NCBI GenBank assembly: GCA_905182975.1 | Contig: CAJJDM010000071.1 | Span: 124,001 to 188,000 of the forward strand | Source of the DNA: Paramecium primaurelia | Lineage: Eukaryota; Ciliophora; Oligohymenophorea; Peniculida; Parameciidae | Direction: 5' to 3' | Length of the DNA: 64,000 bases | Shown: piece after piece, positions 13,791 to 25,809 of the stretch | Layout of the letters: the number at the start of each line of letters is the position of its first letter | Numbering within the stretch: position 1 is the stretch's first letter | The notes under the pieces: generated by a model | What the model was told of the DNA's origin: nothing | The model's input: the letters and a program-made list of their open reading frames with translations, nothing else | Databases searched by the model: none | Program-made: the position numbers and the translations under genes

Positions 13791-16613
13791 ATGTCTTTAT
13801 AATATATTTATATTAGTTAATCTTATTTTATTTATTTCTTAAATTCTAAAGGTTCTTTTAAGGATGATCCTTCATTTATATTTAGAAATACTATTATAGA
13901 ATATATATTTATAAATATCTAAAATCTACCTCACTAAATGACATTATTATCATATAATATTATTTAATTAATTAGAATATTAAGAAAAATTAATTAATAT
14001 GATAAAACCAATGAAAATGTTCATTAGTTCTGATAAAATACATGTATTAGATTGATCTAAAATAAGATTGTGCCAAATCCTCAAATCTGTGGATTTGACA
14101 AGTCCTTGACTATTGATCGATCAAACTTTTCAACATAGCTAGATCAACCTATGATTGAATCAGCATAATAAGAAATTGGAATTTTTGGTATTGTAGGGAT
14201 TTATAAATTTTTTGGCAAAAATAACCTACTTTATATATCTGAGGCAAATTAGGTTTGTAAAATAAATGGTTAAAGTATATACGAAATAATTTCTATTTCT
14301 AATGTTTTATAGAATCACTTTTCTTCTATTGAATAATAAAGCATTAAAAATGTTGAAGGATATTTTAGTAAATGCACATATTTTTCATTAAAATATGATT
14401 TAACACTACCATTATCATAATAACACTAACCTGAATAAAGTGAAAGAAGTATGAGGTTTTGGTGGAATTTTCATGGTTATAAAAATTTTTTAGCTTATAA
14501 GATTCCTAAGTGTTGGTGTACTAAGATTATATAAGGATATGTTGGTTTAGGAATTTGTGAAATAAAAACACAATAAAATTAATAACTAACATATATTTTG
14601 ATTGCTCGTAGAGAAACTCTAAGAGGAGGTACACGATATAATCATAGAGGATTAAATATTGAAGGAGCTGCAGCAAATACAGTAGAAACAGAACAATTAA
14701 TAGAATATTAAGAGAAACTTTATTGTCATTTATAGATCAGAGGATCAGTTCCAGTATATTGGGAATAAGTAGGGATTCGTGCAATTTCATCAATAACTTA
14801 AAATACTGAATAAACTAAGATGGGTATAACAAAACATCTAATGAATTTGAAGAAATATTTTGGATCTCTTCTATTGATTGATTTAATGGCTATGGATAAA
14901 CAAAATGAAGCAATAATTAGTTAAACATATAAAGAGTATTATATATATTTTAATACTTAAGAATGATTAATTTAATTTAAATACCTTAAGTTAAACATTA
15001 GTAAATAGATTTCAAATAATATTGTAAAAATTATAAATTTGAAAAACTTAATCCTTTAATTATTGAAAATAAAGAGATTCTAATTTAATAATCTTATACT
15101 AAATTTTAAAATGGAAAATTATGTATGTATTTTTGATTTTAAATTAGTGAATATTTAGAATGGAATTGTAAGAACTAATTGTTTAGATTGTTTAGATAGA
15201 ACAAATGTATTTTAAACAAAAATAGCCTATTTTATTACAAATCTTATATTAAATGATCTTGGTATTAATATTCCAAAGGAATTTAGATGTGAAACTATTT
15301 TAGATTTGGTAAAATATGTGCACTAAATTATAAGTCAGATTAAGAGAAAGTGCATGATTTAATAAAATTGATTAAAATTTTATGGGGTGAAAGTGGAGAC
15401 AATATTTCAAGAATTTATGCAGGTACTGATTCTTCAACTACTAAAATTCAAAAGACAGGAGGTAGTAGTTGGACAGGCATAATTGAACATGGTTTGAAAG
15501 GTTTTCATAGGTATAAATAGATAATAAGATAGATTTTACAATTAAAATGTAACAGATGAAGAGAAGCAGAATATATATTCATTCATAGTTGGAGAGAATT
15601 AATAATCAAATAAATAATTTTTGGGAATAATTGAATAAATGTAATAATAATCTCCATTTATTCACAAAAATCTATTATTTATGGTTATAGGATTTGATGC
15701 AAAAGATTAAACAATTAAAGATTTTTTTCATTTAATTGATTCTAGATAGTAAAATAAAATAAATATTATTTTTTATAGAATACCATAATTCATTATAGTA
15801 TTATTTTAGAACATTGTAAAAATATGTTAACCTTGCAATTATATTAAAGATTAATTATAATCATCAATTAGATCTTAATTAGGATAATATGAATGTGCTT
15901 ATGCTAGTTAGAATGTAATATTTTATTATATAAAATAATAGGAAAAATAATATAGTTTTATATTCACTAAATAATCTATTTAAAATGCAGATTTTAAAGA
16001 TTATATTATTAAGGAAAATGAGAGAGAAATTGGGATTGTTTAATATTTTAATTATGAAGATTAACAATTTCAAATAATAAACTTAAATATAAATTGTTAA
16101 GAATTGATTATGTATGAAAAAAGGATTATTGAAGAGATTAATAATAAGAATAAGAATTCAACCATTTAAATTCTGGGTGGAATTTGTAATTCACAAATTA
16201 AAATTGAAGAATCAATTGAAGAGTTTTGTAGTAAGAATAAAATAGATCCTATCTCTAAATTATTTTTAGAAGATGAAATATGTTAATATTTTGAAAAATC
16301 TTAGATATTGAAAAATTATCAAGAAGCTATTATTAGTTTTTTACCAAGAAATAGATTAAAAAGTTGGGCAAATAGAATTTTATATGGACCATTAGAAGCA
16401 TAAGATGCTTATAATATTTTAGCATATGAAGAATCAATAAGTAATGGTATTAGATTACTGTTTACAATTGATTTAGAAATGGTTGGGTTAAAAGGATAGA
16501 AATTAATAAATAATAATGAGGAAGAAGATGATGATGATGATATAAAATACTCTTAGCAATTCTACTAAGTTACAGATGATGATGATGATGATGATTTCGA
16601 AATTATTACATGA
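13791..16613 (+). CDS. Synaptojanin-like Sac-domain phosphoinositide phosphatase with degenerate 5-phosphatase-like half
   Basis: Model of 899 residues with introns at 14027-14050 (24 nt, GTT donor), 14936-14961 (26), 15123-15147 (25), 15309-15334 (26) and 15511-15532 (22). The Sac domain is clear: GGTRYNHRGLN, VETEQLIE, RGSVPVYWEQ and the catalytic CX5R(T/S) motif in NCLDCLDRTNVFQ, so phosphoinositide phosphatase activity is expected. The C-terminal half follows the order of an inositol 5-phosphatase, but SWCDRIL is replaced by SWANRIL, GDLNYRI by GGICNSQIKI, and no SDHxPV motif is found; this half looks catalytically dead. It ends in two poly-Asp runs. The extreme N-terminus (13791-14026) depends on accepting the 24-nt intron that removes an in-frame TGA at 14031; a later start near 14150 is possible. 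Confidence 0.85.
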
Positions 16614-16622
16614 TGGTTTGAC

Positions 16623-16940
16623 TCAAAAATATATAAAATTTTTATCTTTTGGATTCATAGAGTCTTAAAATCCATCATCTTTCACTTTGTATACATCTTT
16701 CATTTCATTATTTTTGATTCTATACATTTCTAAATTCCTTAATCCCATTTATGCTATCTTTATTTCTTAAGTAATTCTTTTAGGATCGTTTAATTGTCTA
16801 TTATCACGGAATCTAAGAAAATGTTTATAGAAAATAATTGAATACGATTCTTTTATGGCTAACATTATTTTGAATCTATTTTTGCTTGGATAATATTAAA
16901 CATTCTTAATCAACATTCTATAAAGTGTTAATATAGACAT
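16623..16940 (-). CDS. Small LYR-motif (Complex1_LYR/LYRM-like) protein
   Basis: Intronless 105-residue frame, ATG 16940-16938 to TGA 16625-16623. The N-terminus reads SILTLYRMLIKN, the Leu-Tyr-Arg motif at the position typical of LYRM proteins, followed by YPSKNR, IKESY and an FRDNRQLNDPKRI segment that matches the usual helix 2-3 layout (F...NR.L.D...I). LYRM proteins are small, usually mitochondrial and bind acyl-ACP, acting in Fe-S cluster supply or in assembly of respiratory complexes; which member this is cannot be told. An in-frame ATG ten codons upstream (16970) exists, but the shorter start places LYR near residue 7 as in relatives. The stop is 9 bp from the convergent Sac gene. Confidence 0.8.
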
Positions 16941-16977
16941 AGCTTAGATTTCTTAAATTGTGTGTTGCATTATTAAA

Positions 16978-19166
16978 ATGATTATATTAACTTTATTATT
17001 AGGCATATATGCTCAAAACAATTTAAATGAATTATTGAAACAATGGGAAATTCATATTGAATAATCATCAATTGAAAGTTAATAAACATTCAAAGAAATC
17101 ATATACTAATTTAAAGATGAAATCCCAAAATAATATCAATCTAGATTTTTTAGAATGTATGGCCAATACATCTTTTATGGATTAGAAAATGAAAATTCTA
17201 TAGATTTTGCTAGAGTATGTCATTATATATAATTTAGGCACTTTATTATTTTAAGAAATCATCTGATCTTGGTGACATTACTTCCTAATTTTATGTGTCT
17301 TTATTTACATATTTACATTTAGATGGATCATATAACATATATAGCAATCTAAAAACAGAATCAAAATTATATAGATATGTAAAGGAGAAATATTAAAGTG
17401 TCTCTTTAATTGATCTTTATTTCTCTGCTATTTAAGGATTAGATTAAAGTAGTATTGCAATGGGTTATAGACATTTAAAGGGAATAGGAGTCAATTAAAA
17501 TTGCTCAAATTCAGCTTTATTTTATTTACCAGTTTTGGAAGAATTTGCAAATTCACCAATTAAAGCAAAATACATAAGTGATAATAGATAAGTAGCCAAA
17601 GCTTTGTATGATAGTAATTTTTATATGAATCATGAATTGGATATATTTGGACATGCTTAAATATTTGAAAATTTGAATATAATCACTTATGATTCAGCAA
17701 CAGAAGTTAAGTAATTAGCATATAGTTTTTATTATGGATTAAATGGACTCAGAAGAAATTACTCAAAAGCATATTAATTATATTATAAATTATATGATTA
17801 ATTAAATGATAAAGAATCTGGCATCAAAGTAGCTTAGATGAATATTGAAAATTTAGGTGTAGAAAAACCAAATTATGAATTGGCATTATAGATTTTGAAT
17901 AAAATTGAAACAAAAAACTAAGATTATTAAGGGAAAATTTATAATGCTTTAGGTTATATCTATTTTAAGGGATTAGGAGTACAATAAGATATAATAAAAG
18001 CATAAGATTATTTTAGAAGTAAAATATAATTATATATAATCTTTTAGAGGCAGCAGACTTATAAAATAATGATGGATAATTTAATTTAGGATCATTATAT
18101 ATGTTACCTTCTACTATATAAAGGGAACGAAATTAACCTAAAGGAGTATAATTGATTGAATAAGCAGCTGCAACTGGACATGCAATGGCTCAATATAGTT
18201 TAGCATTAATATTACTTGATGGAGTAGATCTATTTTATTCTTGTGATTTGGCTGCTTCTCTATTACATTCTTCATCATCAAGAGGTCCTTGGGCAGATAC
18301 ACTTAAAATAGCTAATTACTTATTTTAATAAGAATAATATGCATAATCATTATCCAAATATTTTGAAGCAGGATATACTGGATTTATTGTAGCAACATGT
18401 ATATAATTTTTAATAATTATTAGAAAATGCTGCTGTTGTGATGGAATAGAGTGATGCTTTTTATTATGATACTCTACACTTTAGTGATGTACAAAATAGA
18501 CTTAATAAAGATCCTGTTTATCAAATTACAGGAAATACAAATGATGTTTTTGGTTATTTGTATTAGGATTATTTGTAATTTGTAAATTAATCTACTCTGT
18601 ATGATCTATTACAATTAGACAGTTTTAAATTAAAAGGAGTATTATAATATCGATTCCTTAATTAATGTGCTAAGGAGAAGGAAGCTATTTGTCATATGAA
18701 ATTAGGTGATTATTATTATAATGGAAAATTTGATGATGTAGATTTCAAAAAGTCTTTTCAACATTATAAAAAAGCATTGGAAGGTTAATTGATTGATGCC
18801 ATGAAAGCTCATGTATACTTTAATTTAGGGTTGATGTATGCCTTAGGATAAGGAGTTAATATAAATAGAACTAAATCAATAGAAATATTTGAATTATCTA
18901 TAAATAGTTATTCACTAATTCCAATATTACCAGTTAATGCATAAGTATAAATAATTGATTTTTGTGTTAATGTTTATAAATAAATAGATTAAACTGGTAT
19001 TGAAAAGTTTTTGGATGTTAATTATTTAGAATTAGCAATTAAATTAATTGATATAATTGAAGAATGTTTAATAGAAAATTCCTAAACAATAGTAAATGTG
19101 TCTGTAGTATCAATTATAGTTATTTTGTTTGGATGGCGTTTGAAAATAATTAATTAATAAAATTGA
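16978..19166 (+). CDS. SEL1L: SEL1L/Hrd3-like Sel1-repeat ER protein
   Basis: Model of 703 residues with introns at 17215-17237 (23), 18019-18047 (29) and 18399-18423 (25). It starts with a hydrophobic signal-like segment (IILTLLLGIYAQ), contains multiple Sel1-like repeats with the A...G..Y..G.GV pattern (for example YRHLKGIGVN, GYIYFKGLGV, GLMYALGQGVN), and ends with one hydrophobic span (VSVVSIIVILFGW) followed by a short basic tail. This is the topology of SEL1L/Hrd3, the lumenal adaptor of the Hrd1 ubiquitin ligase in ER-associated degradation. The HLKGIGVN block followed by a run of Ala/Tyr repeats is the most SEL1L-like part. A generic Sel1-repeat protein remains possible. The gene shares a very short divergent promoter with the LYR gene. 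Confidence 0.82.
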
Positions 19167-19221
19167 TATATATATTTTATGTATATATTAAAATTTTAAA
19201 CAATTATATTCATAAAATTAA

Positions 19222-22200
19222 ATGTCAGAACACTTAGATGTGGCATAGATAGCAATAGTGATATTTTTTATTTTTATTGCTCTAACAATAGGAGGATTAG
19301 TAAGTGAAATTACAAAGAAGATTATGATTCCATATCCTGCTGCAGTTTTCCTGGTGGGAATATTAATAGGATCTCAATTTAATAATATTCATAATCATTT
19401 ATTACATAGGACTGTTTAAGCAGCTTTTAATATTGATGCTAATTCTAATATGACATTATTTTTGCCAGCATTAGTATTTAGTAGTGCTTTCAATGCAGAT
19501 ATTTATATAATGAAACAATAAATAATGCAAATATTTGTATTATCATTTCCAAGTCTACTCATTTCTGCATCATTAATATGTTTAGGATTGAAATTACTAT
19601 TAGAATATGATGATGAATATTATAGTTGGGGATTTGCATTTGTATTTGGAGTAGTAGTAACATGTACTGATACACTCCAGGTTGTAAAAATATTAAGTAA
19701 TGCTGAAGCTCCAAAAAAATTCATTTCATTAGTTTAAGGAGAAAGTTTAGTAAATAATTGTGCTTCAATGGTTTTAATGTTGATTGCAGTAAATTGTGCA
19801 AGAGGTGATTGTGATCTACTTACAGTTGAATTATCATATGGAATTTCATTACTTTTGGGAGGAGCATTTGTAGGAATAATGTTTGGATTGTTCACTGTTT
19901 GGTGGATAAGAAGAATAAACCATAATTCAATATTAACTATTAATCTTACAATTGTATCAGCCTATGTAACATATTTTGTGGCTGAATCTGTAGATTTAGG
20001 ATTTAGAAAAAATGGTTTAGTTGCAGTAATAACTTTGGGATTGTTCATGTCTGCATTTTCAAAGATTAGAATTAGAACTGAAGTAGAACATCCTTTACAA
20101 ATATTTTGGTAATATACTTAATTTGCTAATGAAACCATTATTTTTATTATAACAGGTGTGACATGTGGATACAAAATATTTGATTAATAAAGTCCTTATA
20201 TAAGAAAACAAGATTATATTAATACTGTATTACTTTACTTTTATATACTTTTATCCAAATTTATTAGTGTATTATTACTTTTACCAACTATCAATTTATA
20301 TGGTTAATAAGTCAAAATGAGTGAGGCTATTTTATTTTCATATAGTGGTACTAGAGGTGCTGTCTAATTAATGTTAGCATTACTTGTTGTTAAGGAACCA
20401 TCTTTTAGTGATTAATGGAGTGATATTTTCTTATTTCATACAACTTTTATTGTTATATTAACTATGTTGATTAATGGATCTACTATACCTTTATATGTAA
20501 AGTTTAGTGGGTTATGTACTACTGCTTAATATAGAGCAAAAGTAAGATTGAATTTTTTATAAGAAATGAAAGAATAAATTGAATTTAAATTAAATTAAAT
20601 GAAAGAAGATTATAAATAGAAAACTATAGATTGGAATAAAGTTGAATTTTTTTCAGGATTAGCAGAAACTAATAGATAAATTTAATAAAAAGATGATAAA
20701 CTTAGTAAGAAATAATTAGATGAAGATAATAAACATAAAAAAGAAAAAGAATCTAGTATTGTAGGACGTTTTTAAAAATTATTAAAGAGTAAAGGATTAC
20801 AGGATGATTATAATGATGATGATATTGATTAAGATGATATTATTGAAACAAGAGATAGATTTTTAATGGCATTAAAATAGACTTATTGGGATTTATATTC
20901 ATAAAATTAATGTGGTGGTAAGGCTTATAATTTATTAATTGAATCTGTTAGGTGGGATTTAGATACTGTTGAAGGAAGAATGTGTTCTTGGGATTTCATT
21001 TATAATGTTTTTTATTCACCAATTTATATGAGATTTTTATATAGTTTAAATAAATTCCCTATTATTCGTAGATTTTCAGGTGATCTATTATTTGATTGGG
21101 TTGCTATGGGATATGAAGTCATTTCTACATATGTTAGAGCACATGAAGGTAAATTTTTAATAATTATTATAGAAATGGAAAATATGATAGAAGAATTTCC
21201 AATTAATGTAAATTTGAAAAAGAAATTATCCAAAGAATCTAAAGAAAATAGAACTAATGCTGAAAATTTCATTGAAGGATATTTTTATGTTAGTTTTCCT
21301 GAGATTATTAAATTAATATAAACTAAAAAATCAGCTTAAGGTTGTTTAGCTAGTTAAGGAAAATATTTATTAAGAAAATATGAATTGGGAGAATTAGATG
21401 TAATAATTAAAAATTTAGTATTCATAGTTTCAATAATTTTAAAAGTTAAAATTGTAATTAAATAATTTTGTATGCAATGTTGAAGACATTAGACCTATTT
21501 GGCCTTAAATATCTATACATACTAAATTAAAAGTGCTTCCATTATTTAGTGAATTTAATGATGATTTACTTAAACAATTAGCATTATAATCAAAAGAACT
21601 CTTGTTTGATAAAGATGAATGTATCTATAGAGAGGGTGATTTAGCTAGATATTTCTATATAATTACAAGAGGAAGAGTAAATGAAACAAGTTCAGCTTAT
21701 ACAAATTATTCAATTTCTAAAGATATTGGTTAATTTTTATCATGTCATCATATAGTATTAGAATCAACATTATATATATCATAAGTATTAGCAGCATCAT
21801 TAGTTGAAGTAATTCAAATAGAAATTGAATTAATGGTTTCTCTTTATAAATAGAGTTTATATATGCAAGATTTTGTATGGAGAGATAGTATATTCAGTTT
21901 AAGTAGATTCTATCCAAAAGAATTACAAATATTCTCTCATGTTGAAAGAGAAATAATTGAAAATATCTTAGCTTTTGTAGTATTTAAGAAATATTCTGCC
22001 TATACTACTGTATCCTTTTAGGCAGGCATTTTATTATAAGGAAGATTAACAGAAATGAAATAAGAAAAAAAAGAAGATTTATTTGATGTTAATTGTAATG
22101 ATGGTATATAAGGTCCTTTATTATTTCCATTTATTAATTAAACATATACTTATTAAACAGAAACTGTTTGTTCATTTTTTTTATTTGATGATAATAAGAA

Positions 22201-22351
22201 AGAAGAAATTATGAAACTTATATAAACTGAGAGATCCTCAGAAAGAAGACGAACTCGTCTTTAGACTGATCTACGTGTAAGTGTTTCTGGAGTAAATAGG
22301 TAATCATGTGTTTTTTATTTAGATAATCATTTGGATTTTCGTATCTTTTGA
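19222..22351 (+). CDS. Na+/H+ exchanger family protein with C-terminal cyclic-nucleotide-binding-like domain
   Basis: Model of 1,033 residues with one intron at 21418-21445 (28 nt). Residues 1-440 hold about 12 membrane segments of the CPA1/SLC9 fold: LPALVFSSAFNADI, then TCTDTLQV where relatives have a TDPV-type sequence, GESLVNN in place of GESL(F/L)ND, and SGTRGAVQL corresponding to the G.RGAV motif. A long charged linker follows, then a domain resembling a cyclic-nucleotide-binding fold near residues 760-860 (YREGDLARYFYIITRG) without a canonical phosphate-binding cassette. The architecture resembles plant SOS1 and, apart from the voltage sensor that I do not find, animal SLC9C. The Asp of the ND motif, normally needed for ion binding, is Asn here, so transport may be altered or lost. 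Confidence 0.88.
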
Positions 22352-22647
22352 GACCTTCTAAAGTGAATTTGGATATTAATGATTCTAAACATTGAAAAAT
22401 AATTTTATCATTAATTTAATTATATTTTCATTATCAATATTAAAATGATTTTTCAATATATTTATTAAGTATTCTATTTTTTTTAATGAATATATTTTAT
22501 TAAATTTTTTATTTTTCTTTTCATTTTTGTAAACTATATTATTACTTTTAAAGAATGAAATTATTAAAAAAACAACTTACTTAGAACAAAAAAGTCTACA
22601 AAATATTATAATGATTTATGAGAGATACACTTATTTTCATAATAATA

Positions 22648-24511
22648 TCAATATAAAGTATTCATATTAATTCGTTGTTAGAATTTAAGTTTCTATACAT
22701 CCTCCTTTTAATCCTAAGGAATTGAAAACATATATTGTTAATTAATCTTGTTCTTTTGATTTCCCACCTTCTAAATCCAAATTAAATTCTTGATTTCTTA
22801 ATTCTTTATGTCTCTAAATAATTTTAACACTGTTATCAAAGAAAAAAATTATAATGTTGATGACCCATATAAATACACCAACACTCCAATAGGATCACGA
22901 ATTAAATCTGTAACCAAAACAACTATACTTAATCCTCCAAATAGAATTTCCAATATTATTCCAAAGTAAACTAATAATTAAATCTTAAATAATATTTTTC
23001 TATCTATTGCTAAATTAGATGATTTCAAATTAAACTTCTCTTAATCTTCATCATTTTACTAATGAATTGATGTTTTGTAATCTTATTAACTAGTTCCTAA
23101 ATAACTCAATTTTTTCTATTCCCCTCTCTCTATAAATTTTTATTATTGTTATTAATTTATTGATTCCTTTCTTTTCTCAGTAGTATCTTTTGTCTCTTTA
23201 ACAGCTTTAATTTACATTTTTACAGTTTCTTGATAAGCTTATCTATCTTCTTCATTTTCCCATTTCATTGAATTAGATTAATTCTCATTTAAACAACAAC
23301 TATTAATTTCTTCATCAGTAGGTTCTTCTTTAAATTAATTATCTAAGTCTTTTGCAGATTAATCACTATTTAAATCTTAATTTTATTAATTAGATTTATT
23401 TGATTTCAATTATTTCAAACTCTCTTATCTAAAAAATGATGATCCTCTCATTCCTTTTACAAATGTACGTGCAAATGATACAGATTTTATTTTTGTTTAA
23501 CCTAACTTTAATTTTGGTTCATCCATCTATTTTACTTCATCTTAAATTTCATTCTTCTATTCTTCAATACTTCCTTATCTAGAATATTTTGCCATTCTTA
23601 AAACAGACTCTGGTGATTTACTAAGACTATCTTCCTTCTATATTTATAATTAAATTGCTTTTTCCATTCCTTGATATTAAATTTTATATTATGATCTACA
23701 TATTTTAATCTAATCCTTAATACAAGTTTACAATGATGATCCGTATATTATAAATTCTATTATGAACAAAAAGAAGTTTGCCATCAAAAATATGTAACAA
23801 ACCATCAGAAATATTGGATATCGTACACCTCTTCGTAAACCTTAAATTATTAATTAATTTACCATTTAATGTACTTACCGTTATCTAAACCAAAAACACA
23901 ATAAATAATCGAATCTTTAATGCTTCCTTATAGTAAGTAAAAATCCATTTCCTTGGCTTGTTTGTCTCTCCTTGATAAATATTATATGAAATCTCATCGT
24001 ACATAGTATACCAAACGATTAATAAACAACCATAAATATAAAATAGTAAAGTGTATACCACTTCTGCTAACAGTCTCTCAATGACTGTAGTATTCCCACT
24101 CTATCAACTTTATAAGTAAATTATATTACATAGATTTCGAAAGGATCCAGAATCAGCCATATCAATTTACATATTGATAAAACCATTGTTAAGACTAAGA
24201 TATAATTCTAAGGAGATCCAATCAAAGCGTAGGCATATTAAAAAAAACTAAAATAATCATACATCATATTACGTATAATAAGATGGAATTCTTTGAGTCT
24301 TTAAAGAAGTTTAAAATTATCTAATAGTTACTAATAATATAAAAAAGAATGCAACACAATAGATCCCAATAAATGTATAATAGGGGGCAATATAAATGTC
24401 TTACAAATTTTGACTACAGTCCTCTCCAAACGATCCAATATCACATCTACATTTGTCTTCAATCAATATTCCTTTGTCACAACATACTGCCTCACAATTC
24501 TTTTGTGTCAT
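22648..24511 (-). CDS. Multi-pass membrane protein with N-terminal EGF-like motif (possible TOM1/GPCR-like)
   Basis: Model of 595 residues, ATG 24511-24509, with introns at 24248-24272 (25), 24101-24129 (29) and 23841-23862 (22). A short Cys-rich EGF-like stretch (CDKGILIEDKCRC, then GEDCS) precedes about seven hydrophobic segments, including IYGCLLIVWYTMYDE and YPIFLMVCYIFLMANFF; the spacing recalls THH1/TOM1/TOM3 or a GPCR-like protein, but this is tentative. A long Gln/Glu/Lys-rich cytoplasmic region separates the first membrane block from a last pair near the C-terminus. No signal peptide is seen before the EGF-like motif, so an upstream exon may be missing. The C-terminus is uncertain: another frame reads through IIQRHKELRNQEF to a stop at 22637-22639 and would need an unusual 17-nt intron at 22814-22830 or a sequence error. 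Confidence 0.65.
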
Positions 24512-24879
24512 TTAATTAATTTAAAATGAAAAATATAAATTTGTTAGTAAATGTATTTTCAATTCTCACACTTCTTTTTAGTTAGTTTTCCACTTGCCTA
24601 AATTCTTTTAAACTATTAAGAATTTTGTATATTTGCTTCTTCCTTAATTTTACATTAAATTCTTATCCAAAATATAATATATATATATATTTATAATTCG
24701 TTAATTCGTTAATTCTAAAAGTATATTAAACATTCTATGAAACTTTTATTTTTATGTTGTTTGATCATTATCCAATTTAAATAACAACTTACCTTATATT
24801 ACTCAAAATTATAAATATTTTATTTCAACTACTAAAGTAAATATAATTATTGACGTATAAATAAAATAATTTTAATAGT
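24512..24879. other. Divergent intergenic region
   Basis: Spacer between two divergently transcribed genes, with a short TA microsatellite near 24677-24694. Likely contains both promoters; no specific site identified. Confidence 0.5.
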
Positions 24880-25767
24880 ATGAACGATAATATTATATAA
24901 AAGCTAAAAGAACAACATGAATTAGAAAAGTAACAAATGATTAAAGAATTTATGAAGAGAATAGATTTATTATTGCAGAGTAATGTGCAAAAGTACCCAG
25001 AAGCTGAAAATTGGAAAGAGTTGATATTGAAATATGAGAAACAAAGACAAAATGAATTATATGAGTTGAGATAGCATTTGGAAGTATTATAAAGATCATA
25101 AATCAACACAAAAGATATTGAATTCTATGCAGAAAGAAGAGCTTATGAAAATAAGATCAATGAATTATAAAATAAATTGTAACAAGATGATGTTTAGGAT
25201 CTTTATGATACTATTGAATATCAAAGAAATGTTATACTAGATTTAGAAGATTAAATTGGTCTATTGTAGAATGAAAGATAGTAATTGGATTAACATATTT
25301 AACAATTGAATTAGACTATAGATGTTCTGAAAGAAAATTTATCAAGATATCAATAATAATAAGATACAAGGAGGAAACAAAAAGCTGAAGTAATGGAGGC
25401 TATTGATGAGATGAAAAGAGAAAGAGAGAAAGAGAGAGAAAGAGATACAGATAGATATAGAGATTTAGATTCTTTTAGGTCTCCCTAACGACCATATCGA
25501 TATAGTCATAAGAGCTCATGGGAACGTAACAATAAAGATTGGAGATTTTCGAATTAACAAGTACCATCTCCTAGACCACCAGTGAGTACAATCCATTATC
25601 AATCTTAACCAATTTTATCGTATCAATAGGAAAATAAGGAAATTGTCTCTAAATTGTAAGAGATTAATGAAATTAAATACAAATACTAAACTGCATTAAA
25701 TAATATACTTAAATTAGAAGCTTAAGTAATAGAAAAACTATAATAAGATGACATTATAGTGGAATGA
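24880..25767 (+). CDS. Coiled-coil protein of unknown function
   Basis: Intronless 295-residue frame ending at TGA 25765-25767. The sequence is dominated by Glu, Lys, Gln and Leu in heptad-like spacing through most of residues 1-180 and again at 250-290, predicting long coiled coils. An Arg/Glu repeat (REREKERERD) near residue 180-190, encoded by a GA-rich stretch around 25408-25448, is followed by an Arg/Ser/Pro/Tyr-rich linker. No enzymatic motif is visible. Such proteins are common in ciliate cortex and basal bodies, but nothing here proves that location. It converges with Piezo, with 42 bp between stops. Confidence 0.75.
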
Positions 25768-25809
25768 TCAATTTAATATGTATATTTATGCAAATAAATT
25801 TAATAAAAA

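Noticed and set aside
19222..22351. Full SLC9C1-like (voltage-sensing) exchanger
   Set aside because: No S4-like helix with regularly spaced Arg/Lys is visible between the exchanger and the nucleotide-binding-like domain.
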